The position numbers were made by a program, and so were the translations under genes. The notes beneath the pieces were generated by a model. It worked only from the letters and a program-made list of their open reading frames with translations, was not told the DNA's origin and made no database searches. From Ananas comosus (lineage: Eukaryota > Streptophyta > Magnoliopsida > Poales > Bromeliaceae), in the NCBI RefSeq assembly GCF_001540865.1, contig NC_033644.1, forward strand, positions 6,945,895-7,009,894: a DNA stretch of 64,000 bases, in the 5' to 3' direction. Of this stretch, positions 47,407-59,700 are shown piece after piece; position 1 is the stretch's first letter; each line of letters begins with the position of its first letter.

Positions 47407-47440
<34 letters not shown>

Positions 47441-47734
47441 TATTAATATAATATATAATTAGTATATATATAGTATATAATATATGTCCGACTACTATAA
47501 TTTTCATGAATTGCGTCCTTTATACTCATGAAGTTTTCGACCTTAGATTTATTCATTTAACATTTCCTTCCTTAGATCTACTATTAACCAACTACTCCAC
47601 CACCCTAAGGGACGCACTATCATCTTAAGTGGAGACCGACCAATCATCCTAGACACACTCCGCATAATCAAACGTGTTAAAATTTATGAGTAGCAATGGG
47701 GTGCTATACTCATAAGAGATAGATAGAGCCCCAG

Positions 47735-47765
<31 letters not shown>

Positions 47766-47767
47766 CG

Positions 47768-47799
<32 letters not shown>

Positions 47800-47985
47800 T
47801 CGATGCTTTTTCGAGGCTTAATTCAACGAGCCGAGTAATACTCAGAGCTCGGCTTGAAATGAATTCAGCATTTTATTGTTCAAGCTCGCTCATTAATTTC
47901 AGGTCGAGCTCGAGGACGCCGAATATCGACGCCGAACAAAGAGTCGAACGCAGCGCTTCGCGTCAGTTTGCCAGCCCTATATATA
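46877..47985. mobile_element. hAT-like element with nested MITE
   Basis: Left end CGGGTGAAACTGAGCCGAGC, right end in reverse complement AGGGCTGGCAAACTGACGCG; both resemble the TAGGGCTGGCAAACGAGC terminus of plant hAT MITEs and are rich in GAGCTCGAGCC words. Between the ends lie (TA)n tracts and a Micron-like MITE (47485-47740), which appears inserted. Confidence 0.5.
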
Positions 47986-48273
47986 ATATTATATAATATA
48001 TCTATATATATATATTTGTAGAGCTACTATGCTGATTGAAGCATACGAGGCATCTGTGCTGTTCGATTTTTGAGCCCTTCAGGATCCAACCCCTTAATAA
48101 TTTCTAACATTTGGATTAATACTATAACATGTGAGGGACCACTCAATCCTAGGGGTACTACTCAACCCGGGGGGGGGACCGCAACCATCCAAACCGTATA
48201 ATTTTTTTTGGTCCAATGGTCAAAAAATTGGAAGCATCAGACCCTCTATGCTTCCAATAGCATAGTAGCTCTA

Positions 48274-48354
<81 letters not shown>
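48274..48354. repeat. (TA)n-(GA)n compound microsatellite
   Basis: About 38 bases of TA followed by about 42 bases of GA. The same compound order occurs at 50546-50637. Confidence 0.95.
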
Positions 48355-48355
<1 letters not shown>

Positions 48356-48574
48356 TGGCTGTGATACTATCGATAGCACGAAGCATTTGATACTATCAAA
48401 CTATCAAGTTTTTCGCCATTAGATTTACCTCTTTTATTATTTTTATATGTTCGATTATACTATTCAACTAACCACCCACTCAACCCAAGGGGGCCTACAT
48501 TATCCTAACTGCACATCTTTTAATCAAAGGGTAGAAAACTTAATAGCACCAAGTCATTGGTACTATTAATAGTA

Positions 48575-49973
48575 CTAGTGTAGAACCCGCGTTTCACTGC
48601 GGATAGATAATATAAATATAATATTTCAAAAAAATAATTAAATAAAAATAAAAAAAAATATGAAAAAATAATCATTTTTTAAAGAATACATCTAAGGAGG
48701 TGTTTGGTTCGACATAAAATCATATAAAATAGTTTTTTTTAGGGAAAAAAATTTATAGTGACATCAAATTTTCACTTATCTTTCAAATAGAAAAAGAAGG
48801 AAGAAGAGCAAAAAAAAGAAGAAGAAGAAGAAGAAGAAGAAGAAGAAGAAGAAGAAGAAGAAAAAGTGGGAGTTACAGAGAATAAGGAGAAGAGAAAAAA
48901 AAAGAAAAAAAAAGAAAAGGAAAACAGTGGCCATTGCTGTCGTGACCACTGCTGATGTTGTTGCAGCGACCGCCATTGTTGCTGTGACCGCCATTGTCCC
49001 TGCGACCGCCATTGCAGCAGCGATCGCCGACGCTGCTTCCCACTATCGTGTGTACTGCCGACGCCGCCCAAGCCGCCGCTGGCACGCCTAAGCTGTCATC
49101 GATGTTGTGAGGCAAGAAGTAAAGAAAAGAAGGAAGAAGAGAAAAAGAAGAAGAAGAAGAAGAAGAGAAAGTTACGGAGAAGAAGAAAAAAAGAATAAGG
49201 AGAAGAGTTAAAGAAAAAAAAGGAGAAAATGAAAAGGAGAAAAGTCAACGTTGCTGTAGCGACTGCCGCCGATGCTGCTGCGCGCAAACGCCGACGCCAC
49301 GGTGACCGCCGCCGCCGCCGCTCAACCACCCAAACTGCCACTGCTATTGTCAGGCTGGAAGTGAAAAAACAGAAGAAGGAAGAAGAAAGAAAAAGAAGAA
49401 TAGGTAAGCACAGAGAAGAAGAAAAAGAGAAGAAAGAGAAGAGAATAAGGAGTAAAAAAAAAAAAAAGCTAGTAGTTGCGATTTTTTTTTGTATGATGTT
49501 GCCGCCGCTGTGTCTGCCGCTAACGCCGCCCAAGTCGCCATCGCTGCCGTGAACGCCGCTCGCGTTGTCGCGGTTACTGCTGTTGACGTCGTCCAAGCCA
49601 ATGCCGCTGCTATGACCGCCGCTGTCGCCGCCCAAGCCACCAAATGAAAGGAAAGAGTGAAGGCATAAGTAGAGAGAGAGCAGAGAGAGAAAAACTTTGG
49701 AAGGGAGGAGAGAGAGCATTGGAGGAGGTTAGAGAGAGATAGGAGAGAGAAACTTTGGGAGGGAGGAGAGAGAGCATCAGAGGAAGTTAGAGAGAGAGAG
49801 AGATGAGAGAGAGCATCAGAGGAGGTTAGAGAGAGAGAGAGAGATGAGAGAGAGAGACATTTTAAGAGGTGAAGAGTCGAATTAGGAGAAAGTGGCCTTT
49901 CGGAAGGCGAAGGGTCAAATAATAAGAGAACGCCACGTGGCGTGGAGGAGCATCAAATAGTGTATTGTATAGA
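48575..49973 (-). mobile_element. Non-autonomous Helitron inserted in a Micron-like MITE
   Basis: On the minus strand it starts with TC (49973-49972) after a host A. It ends with a hairpin (CCGC/GCGG, 48587-48602), eight bases, then CTAG (48575-48578) before a host T. Removing it joins ATTAATAGTA to TTCCAGCCTAG, which is exactly the uninterrupted end of the sister MITE at 50640-50665 in reverse complement. That verifies an insertion between A and T without target duplication. It encodes no Rep/helicase; the interior is GAA-rich with GCC-rich islands. Confidence 0.8.
48780..49860. repeat. Strand-asymmetric purine tracts alternating with GCC-rich islands
   Basis: Three cycles of a GAAGAA/AAAAGAGAA tract followed by a GCTGCYGTGACCGCC-type island (islands at about 48930-49090, 49240-49350 and 49495-49645), then AGAGAG-rich tail repeats to 49860. 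Long frames through it are low-complexity Phe/Ser or Lys/Glu products and are not accepted as genes. Confidence 0.7.
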
Positions 49974-49985
49974 TTCCAGCCTAGT

Positions 49986-50026
<41 letters not shown>

Positions 50027-50030
<4 letters not shown>

Positions 50031-50525
50031 TCGCCCTCGTACTCATAAATTGTTTTCGATGATAGAGTTTCCGAATCGATGATCCACACCGTTAAACGTT
50101 ATTTACAGCATTTAAAACTTCTAAAAATCAAATTTTATAATTTTTCGACATCATTTATCTTACGATCAAGAGGTCTCAAATTTGGCAATTTTTAACGGCC
50201 GGTATGGGATACTTGCTAGTTTAACGATGTAAAAGAATCAAAATTTGTTGAATTTTTGATAGAAAATTCTATTCACTGCATAGATAAAGATCAATAACTC
50301 CGATCTTGAATTGAAGGATCTGATCATCCTTTTTTAGGACATCGTTCGATTTTGACCATTCATTTTATGCCCACTTGATGGACTTTATTATGATTTCGAA
50401 AATTTAGGAAATTTATTTTCTAGAAGTTTCAAATACTCTAGATCATATTTAATGGAGTGGATCGTCGATTCGGAAACTCCATCATCGAAAACAACTTATG
50501 AGTACGAGGGCTCCAATACTCATAA
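50027..50525. mobile_element. MITE with about 100-bp inverted ends
   Basis: The left end reads CCTCGTACTCATAAATTGTT then TCGATGATAGAGTTTCCGAA. The right end is the near-exact inverse (CGGAAACTCCATCATCGAAA, ACAACTTATGAGTACGAGGG). The inside is noncoding. Flanked by a (CA)n tract at 49999-50028 and a (TA)n-(GA)n tract at 50546-50637. Confidence 0.75.
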
Positions 50526-50542
50526 TAGTATAGCAGCCATGG

Positions 50543-50638
<96 letters not shown>

Positions 50639-51231
50639 TAGGCTGGAATACTATTAATAGCACCAAGCTATTGGTGCTATTAGTTTTTTAACCCTTGGAT
50701 TGAGAAATATGTGGTTAGGATGATGTGGACCTCCTAGGGTTGAGTGAGTGGTTGGTTGAATAGTATAATCCAACGGGTAAAAATAATCAAAGGGTTAAAT
50801 CTAACGGTGGAAAACTCGATAGCACCAAATCCTTGGTGCTATTGAATAGTATCACAGCCGGGCTATATATATATATATATATATAGTCCAGCTATGGTGC
50901 TTGTAAAAGCACCAACCACTTGGTGCTTGTAAGTTTTTTACCGTTAGATCTACTCCTCAGATCATTTTCAACCATTAGATTATACTATTCAACCACCAAA
51001 TATATATAATTGAGCTCCTATGCTTTTAAAAGTACCAAGTTATTGGTGCTTGTAGATTTTTCGTCATTGGATTAAGAGATATCCGATTAGGATGATGTGG
51101 GCCCCATAGGGTTGAGTAAGTTGTTGTTTGAATAATATAATCTAACGGGTGAAAATGATCAAAGACGTAGATCTAACGGTAAAAAATTTACAAGCACCAA
51201 GTATTTGGTGCTTGTACAACCACCATAGCTG

Positions 51232-51276
<45 letters not shown>

Positions 51277-51370
51277 AGAGCTAGGCTCTATTGATAGCAA
51301 AAGGCCTTTTTTGCTATCAAATTTTTAACCCTTGGATGAGAAATTGTAGGGTTAAGATGATATTAGTTCC

Positions 51371-51884
51371 TGTCACGCCCCGGGGCCGATTTTAAAAGCC
51401 TTTTAAAAACAGAGTTACGGAAAACGTGCCTTTTTTTTTCAACCTGGCCCACGTGACGTACAGACCCGCCACAAATACAAAGTTCCTCTGTCCACTCGGG
51501 CAGAGTCTCCTTTGTATTTGCACGGCGTACCAACGGATACAACAGGATCACAACCACAACCTACATTTACCAATCAACAACCAAAGCATGATATGTATTT
51601 CCATACAGCTAACAATCCTTAGAATGATGTATGCCTCTAAGCACTCCTTAGGCGCTGGATGATGCAATGCACAATACAACAACCATCCTATTTAAAAGTG
51701 CTCCCCACACAGAAGCTTTTATTTTTGAACTCTAATTCATTCATCATGAAAAATCATTTGAAAACCTTTTGAAAACTGTTTCCCACACGGAAACTCTATT
51801 TTGAAAACCGACTACCTCGAGGGGTAGAAAACCACNATCGTCAACTGAGAGTTTAGCTACACTGTAAAAATCTCAGTCCTTACA
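51371..51884 (+). mobile_element. Solo LTR of 514 bp nested in a Micron-like MITE
   Basis: Starts TGTCACGCCCCGGGGCCGAT, a common Gypsy LTR start, and ends CCTTACA. Flanks are GTTCC (51366-51370) and GTCCC (51885-51889), a 5-bp duplication with one change. Outside them the MITE sequence resumes (GATGATATTA... then ...CAGGGTTGAGTGG). One undetermined base lies at 51836. Confidence 0.75.
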
Positions 51885-52065
51885 GTCCCTCAGGGTTGAG
51901 TGGTCCCCACTAGGTTATAATATTTAATCCAATGGTTAGAAATGATAAAAAAAATTGATTCAAAGACTAAAAACTTGATAGCAAAAAAGGTCTTTTACTA
52001 TTAATAGTATTCTAGCTCAACTCTCTCTCTCTCTTTCTATATATATATATATATATATATATAGA

Positions 52066-52784
52066 TAGAAGATCGAAATTTAAATATAGATATAGATATA
52101 GATTTCATTCCAAGATTTGATGTCAAATATTTAAAATGTTTACTTAAAAACATAAAGTTATGAAAATATATTAACTAGCCATTAATTAGTCATTGAAAAT
52201 TTTTCGAAGAAAAGGGCATTATTTACAAGAAGCGCGCGACTATCTGTATATTCAAAAGTAGCTATAAATTTTACATTCCACCTATCCAGTAATCAAATTA
52301 ATCTCAATTTCATCTCCTTAGTTTTATTATAATCCTATAAATTTTTAATACTAAGAATTTAAAAAATTGTTTGAACCTTTGAACAATTGAGTGTAAAATA
52401 TGCACTCCACCTTCAGATGCACAAATAAAATTTCTCTTTATATATAGGTAATCTAAAATTTCTAATTTTTAATCTGTAAATTTTCGATCATTATAATAAT
52501 GTCTAATAAATTAAAAATGTCATTGTTTGTACACCTCAAAAGTAGATGTAAATCTTATTACACTCAATACAGGTAAGAGCCAATTTCGTCGATGGCCTTA
52601 TCAACACCCCAGTTATCGAATGAATGGAGTGTAATTTGTGCACCCCCAATTGGGTGTACGAAGTAGCATTTTCCTTTTCACCACCATCCAGCTCGGGAAA
52701 AGTTGAGGTCCGTAATCGTCGGACCAAAACCCCACTTCTCTCGCCCTCTCCCTCGCGTCGAAGCCGAGCTCGGGAGTGACGATA
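52066..52784 (+). promoter_or_regulatory. Upstream region of cpFtsY
   Basis: AT-rich to about 52560, containing noncoding words repeated about 50 to 150 bases apart (TATATATAGGTAATCTAAAATT-like). From 52640 it becomes GC-richer and leads into the ATG at 52785. No TATA box was identified with confidence. Confidence 0.35.
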
Positions 52785-55700
52785 ATGGCCGCTGCTTCTT
52801 CCTCCTCGCGGCTCGTCCCCTTCCTCTCGCCGCCCCCACCGACTCCTCCCGCAAAACCCCCCTCCGGCGCCTTCCTCCCCCTCCGGCGAACCACCGCCGC
52901 CGCCGCCGCCGCCGCCCGGTTCAGGTGCGCCGCCGCCTCGGGGCAGACCGGGTTCTTCACGCGGCTGGGGCGGCTGATCAAGGAGAAGGCGAAGAGCGAC
53001 GTGGAGAAGCTCTTCTCCGGCTTCTCCAAGACGCGCGAGAACCTCGCCGTCGTCGACGAGCTCCTCCTCTACTGGAACCTCGCCGACACCGACCGCGTCC
53101 TCGACGAGCTCGAAGAGGTTCCCCCCAATTTTCTAACCCTAGTCACAAAGTGGATACGTTCGTAATTGTTGAAGCTCGATCTATGCTTCATCTTCTTTTG
53201 TTCAGGCGCTGTTGGTATCCGATTTTGGGCCGAAAATCTCGATAAAGATTGTGGATAGTCTGCGGGACGATATCTTAGCTGGGAAGCTCAAGTCCGGAAG
53301 TGAGATTAAGGTAGCAGCTTCAAAACTACGGAGTCCTGAACTGATTAGCGCGAAGTTTCAGTTTGGTCGGTCCCGTACGTATTACTACGGAATTTGTTAT
53401 CACAATTGGGTCCCTAATCTCTTTATTTTACATCTATGTTAACCCTTCTGTCGAATTCCGTCATATTAAGACTATCCCCGTGTCGTTTCCTATAAGATCG
53501 ATCTTTCTGGTAATATAGCATCAGAGCCAATCCTAAGCCCCCTCAGCTCCCAGAGGTTTTTAATTTGATTCCGATATCTACTACTTGATGACATTAAGGC
53601 CTGTGGCTATGTTTGGATGTTGGAATAAGTTGTTCTTGAAATAACTTATTTGGTATGAAAATTTTCTTGTGTGATTGGGGGCAAAAAGTTTAACTTTTGG
53701 CTTCTTGAAAGGTCTTGTTATCCATGATTATGTAGGATAACATATTTCAACTACAATGTGATTTATCTTATTCCAAAAAATTGACTAGAAAGTGAAATAT
53801 GTTATTCTGTTCTAGACATTTGGTCACAGTTCTCATTTACCAAATATTACAATTTCTTAAATATATCAAAGGTATATATGGAATAAGATATTCATGCATC
53901 CAAACATGACTGTTTGGATACATGGACATCGTATTCGGCATATCTCTTTGATTTCCTCAAGAAGCATGTATTATTCAGGAGATTGGAAGTGTGATCAAAT
54001 GTCTAGAATGGATAACATATTCAGCTTTTAAGTCATTTTTTTCGAAAAAAGATAAATCACCTGAAATATATTATTCTGTCAAATTATGAATGTTAAGACC
54101 TTTCAACGAGCAAAAATCGAACTCCTAGTTTTCGATCATACAAGAATATTTTCATGCCGAATAGGTTATCATTGGATATCTTATTTCGGCATCCAAACAA
54201 GGCCTTTATCTTTCTGCTATCTTATCCCTTCCATCGATTGCCTCCTATTAAGACTATCACCCTTCCGTTTCACACAAAATCAATCTTTTTAGTAACATAG
54301 TATCAGAGCTAGTACTATGCCCCCTCAATTCCTAGAGGTTTTTAATTCGATTATGATTTTTACTACCTGATGATAGTAAGGCCCGGTTTGGATGTATAAA
54401 CATCTTATTTAGCATATCTCTTTGATTTATTCAAAAAACATGTACTACTTGGGGGATGAGGCATGTGATCAAATGTGTAGAATTGATACCATATTCAACC
54501 TTCAAGTCTTTATTGTGGAATGAGAGAAATCATATGAAATATGCTATTATGCCAAATCATTTATGCCAAGGTTTTAAGTGCCCGTCGGCACGGGCCGTAT
54601 CCACAGTGCCGTACCGTGCCAACAAAATACCGTCACGATACAGACCCCGTGCCGAGGACACAGCTCAAAACCCTCTATTCTTTAAATAAGTAAGTAATTT
54701 CCTCAATAAAGTTCAAAAGATGTGATAAAAAGACATAATAACTAGTTAGAATATTTTGTTGCTAAAGAAAATAAATATTTCATGCTATTATGTGTCGGCA
54801 CACAGGAATTTTTTTGACCGGCACACATCGGCACTGCTCGGCACGCACCGTGCTGGCAAGTTTCCGGCGCGACCCCATGCCACGACACTTAAATCCTTGA
54901 TTTATGCCTAAACCTTTCAAGGAGCAAAAATCAAACTCCTAGTTTCTAGTCACACAAGAAAATCTTCATATCGAATAAGTTATTATTAGATTTCTTATTC
55001 TGGTTCGATCTCTTTTTTGAAGGCATAGATTCTTTCTCGATTTATTGAGAACTTTCAGCCAGAGGAAAACAGAAGCCCGAACAAGCAAGATGAGGAAGCG
55101 AGTGAAAAGAAAAGATAGGGGGAGGAAGATGACTAATTTTATTGCTGTCTTATCCCTGGCCTTTATTTTATTGCTATCTTACCCCTATTCCCATAAGAAA
55201 TCAATCCTTTGGTAACATAGTGTTAGAGCTAGTCCTAAGCCCTCTCAATTCCAAGAAGTCTTTAATTCGATTCTGATGTCAACTACTTGATGATGGTAAG
55301 ACGCTATTTGGATGCATGAACATCTTATTCAGTATTTCTTCAATTTACTCAAGAAGCATGTACTATTTGGGAGATGAGTGTGATCAAATGTGTAGAATGG
55401 ATAATATATTCAACCTGTCTTCCTTTCCGGAATAAGATAAATCACAAGATTTATGCTGTTTTGCCAAATCATGAATCCAAGACCTTTCAAGAAGCAAAAA
55501 TCAAACTCCTAGTGTCCAATCATACGAGAAAATCTTCATGTTGCGTATGTTATCATTTGATATCTTATACTAGCATCCAAACATGGCATTTATTTTACTA
55601 CTATCTTACCCTTTTTGTTGAATGCCTCCTATTAGCGCTATTCTCTTTCCATTTTATATAAGATCATTCTTTCTCGTAACATGGTATCACAACCAGTCCT

Positions 55701-56655
55701 ACCCTAACATGGTAACCCCCTTACCGCCTGCGTCCCCTAGATGCCAAGATCTTTCAAGGAGCAAAAATCAAACTCCTAGTTTCCAATCATATAAGAAAAT
55801 CTTCATACTGCGTATGTTATTATTTGATATTTTATTCTTGCATCCAAACATGGCATTTATTTTACTACTATCTTCTTTTGTCGAATGCCTCCTATTAACG
55901 CTATCCTAGTTCCGTTTCAAATAAGATCAATCTTTCTAGTAACATGGTACCATCAATCTTCCTAGTTCCCAGTCCTACTCTAATATGGTACCATCCTCAC
56001 ACAGTCTCTCTAATTATCTTTCCTGTCATTGAATATGACATGGTTCTTCTGATTTCGGCCATGTACGTGAGTGGGCTTTTAAGATTATTCCTGTGCTGAT
56101 TTTAGTACTGTCTAATGCCATGTTAGCAGATGTTGGGCTCCTTTCCTTGCTAATTATGTCTGTTATTGTTTGTGAAAATCAATCATATGAAAGTCTTCCA
56201 ATTCTTTCAAGTGCCACACTGAAATTTTGCTAAAAGGTCAAGAACTTCTGATGCAATTTACTGCATTTGGTTGCCTATTGTCGCATAACTTGTTGGTGCT
56301 TTTTGAAAGCATTCCCAATGTTTCCAAATGGTACCATTTTCATGGAATTTCATAACCAAGATTTGGTTGTTTAGGATGCTTTGAAAAGGTGTGTTCTTGA
56401 GCTGTTGACAAACAAAGGTAGCAAAACGGAGCTTCAGTTAGGATTCAGGTTTTGCCTTCTTGATTTGGTAGAATTTGTTTTTTGCATTCAGTTGATCTTC
56501 TATTCTGACTGATTGGCTTTAAACTGCGGAGGTTGTTGATGTCCTTCTGATCCCAGGAAGCCGGCGGTGATCATGGTTGTTGGTGTGAATGGAGGTGGAA
56601 AGACAACCTCTCTTGGTAATCACTTCTTGTTGCGGCTGATTATATGCCCTTATTA

Positions 56656-56719
<64 letters not shown>

Positions 56720-59700
56720 GATGAAACACCAAGTCGAATACTATAACATGATCTTTAAGAGTCTATTACTCTCTGTTTGTATTCATTTATAAGTAAGTAC
56801 ATCATCATTAGATCCCTTCTATGCGCTCTAATCCATTATTGCTTTCAAATCACCTTTTTTCCTTTTTTCTCTTTTGTACACTTCAGCATATATGAATTGT
56901 AGCATATGTGTATTTGTTCTGTTGTTAAATATCCAGTTATCTATTTCTCTAAAGATTTCTGGAGTAGATTGTGTCATGTGGCAGTACTAGGAGCACATAT
57001 TCTTGATTTTCTAAGAGATTGCTTCTTTTTCCATTACATTGCAGGGAAGCTTGCTCATAGATTGAAGAAAGAGGGAGTAAAGGTTAGCTATAGATATTAA
57101 TATTTGGATTTTATTTGAGAAACAAAAGCATATTTTGTATACTTGTTTCTACGAATTTTCTGTACTACCATGTTACTGAAATAGATTCAGCTTGCGGTAC
57201 TATATAACTACAATGTGGAAGTATCAATACTTGTAGAACTATGATATCAGAGAATAAAGATTTAAAAATTTCTGTTATGGGAGACCATAAAATTGATTCC
57301 TACATTTGATGGGTTAACTCTTTATTCAAACAAATGAATTGAGAAATGAAACATCAGATTTCTAGCTGGTACGCAATCCTCATAGCTGTTAGTATGTCCT
57401 GTGAAAAACTAGTTAGCAAGAAAAGTCTGTTTCACCTCCACTGTTGATTTGTATTAGGCATTTTGTTTAGTGTTTAGTTTTTCCTCGAGATATTATAACA
57501 AATTGTCAAGTTACATTTTTAGCATAGTAAAACAGAATCTCTGAGTGTTTGTTGTCTGCAACTACTTTGCTTCAGCAGAGTACTGATTGTCAATTTAGTC
57601 TTGCACATGATTTGTCACAAACGAACTGTACTGCTTGCTAATATAAATACAATCCAGGTACTACTGGCAGCAGGTGATACATTCAGAGCAGCTGCTAGTG
57701 AGCAGCTGGAGATATGGGCTGAGAGAACTGGTTCAGAGATAGTAGTAGCTGAGGGTGAGAAGGCCAAAGCTCCGTCAGGTATGACTTTCATTTATACCAA
57801 AATATTGTATGTTAAAATCTTCAAAAATAGTTTACTTGCTTGATTTTGGTTACAAGGTAATCATGTTCCATCTAACTTTGTTTCCTGGGTAGTTCTTTCA
57901 CAGGCTGTGAAAAGGGGGAAGGAGCAAGGATATGATGTAGTTCTGTGTGATACATCTGGACGTGCGTATAGCGTTCCCTGTAATTAATTTGATTCAGTAT
58001 AACTATCTGATACTCGCCTTTTGTTCCCCCACATTTTGCAGGTCTGCATACAAATTACAGCCTAATGGAAGAGTTGGTTTCGTGCAAGAAAGCTGTTGCT
58101 AAAGTTATCCCTGGTGCTCCTAATGTATGGCTCTCTTTCCAAAGATTGGAAAATATTCATCCGTTTTCTCGTATCTTCTACCTTCAATATTTTGATTTGT
58201 CTTCAATAAACCATTTCTTCATTCCATTTTTCCTTCTAGTTTGCTGTTTTCCCTTTCAAAATTCTGCAGTAACAGTAGCTGTAATTTATGTCCTGGTCTT
58301 TCTACAGTTGTTTTTCTCTATTACATTAGGTTTGATATGTTGTAGGATTTTTGGGCTTTCTATTAGTCAGGCTACTGAAATGTCATTTGTTCAATCTGTC
58401 TTCCATTCTTTTTTTGCTAGGAGTAGACTTCATGCCTCATAAATGTATCTTTTAGAGCTATTTAAAAAAATGAGAACTATCGATACATTTGCTTAAGAAA
58501 TATATCAACATATCCATGTTGAATGTCTTATTTACTCTGTTACTAGCTCTGTGAATGCTAATGCTTTTTTGAAGTAGATTTTCGGGTTAAATCTCTTTGT
58601 TCAAAATTAATGCACCTCACTGTTCTTAGACTTTCTAATAGCTTTGATAACTTACCACTTAAATAACCACGAGCTCACAATTGAACCCTTTTTTTTCTTT
58701 CACATTATCTCTTATCAGAGGCACTTTCTTATGCTGTATAGGAGATCTTGCTAGTTCTGGATGGGACAACTGGTCTGAATATGCTACAGCAGGCAAGAGA
58801 GTTCAATGATGTAAGTTTCTTATCCTCAGTGGTATGCTACCTTTGGAAATTCCCATCTTCTGCTGTTGGAATAGCATTTAGGGGTATAAATGGTCGAATA
58901 TGATCAGATATTTGACGAAACCATATTCGCATTCATATTTTGTCAAATGCGAATTCGGATGCAGATATGTGTTGGATGCTAAATTTTCGTTACCATATCC
59001 GTTAAAAACATAATCTAATACGATTAAATATTTCTTCAGATTCGGATATAAATTAGATTTGTATTTGGATATTATTCGGATAATAATATATAATAATATG
59101 CACATATGAATATAAACTAGAATAGCAACAATGTGAATAAACTTTCACATTCGTGTTCAACTTTTTATATACCTATTTTTTATTGCATAATATCTAAGAT
59201 CTAGCAAAACATAAAAGCATTTTTAATATGAAACTCATAATAAAATAAACGAAACATATAATAAACCAGCTTATCCTCCCACAACATATATTAACGTCCT
59301 CCTTATCTCCATCACAAAATTTAAAAAATAATTTGAGATGTGACATGTGAGATAGCTTTCTACCATCTAAGCTACACCACCCTCTTTTTTTATTTTTCCA
59401 CAATATATGAATTAATGAAATATATTAATTTTCGAATAATCCGAATCCGAATCTGAATCTAAATCTGAATCCGAATATGACATCCTGTTTTGAATCCAAA
59501 TTCGAAATATTCTAGTGTATCCATATCCAAATCCGAAGTCGAAAATATTGTAAATATAGTATACGAATCCAAATTCAACTAGATGCATAATTTTGACATC
59601 CGAACGAATCTGATCCGATTGAATCTGACACCGGATTCAATCGGAGTTCATCCTAACCACTTTCACCCCTAATAGCCTTGCATAGTTCTCTGAAAATGGC

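Larger units (their letters stand above)
46645..52065. repeat. Cluster of Micron-like MITEs flanked by (TA)n and (GA)n tracts
   Basis: At least seven members share the plan: end CTGGRATACTATTAATAGCACC or a GCTTGTAAAAGCACC variant, TTGGTGCTA/TTGGTGCTT, TTAGGATGATGTGG, CCCTAGGGTTGAGTG, then TCTAACGGTRAAAAAYT and the inverted end. Approximate positions: 46645-46876, 47485-47740, 48017-48272, 48352-48574 plus 49974-49990, 50638-50872, 50880-50998 (truncated), 51005-51234, and 51277-51370 plus 51885-52020. Most abut pure TA, GA or CT tracts. Rice Micron elements are known to be flanked by (TA)n; relationship to them is inferred from layout only. Confidence 0.75.

Noticed and set aside
49096..49719. 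207-codon minus-strand frame
   Set aside because: Phe/Ser and Leu/Ser low-complexity translation of GAA-rich repeat and GCC islands inside a Helitron; no known domain.
53505..55950. Coding remnants of Copia in the cpFtsY intron-2 array
   Set aside because: Short frames there (for example 55374-55909) show no Gag, RT or integrase motif.
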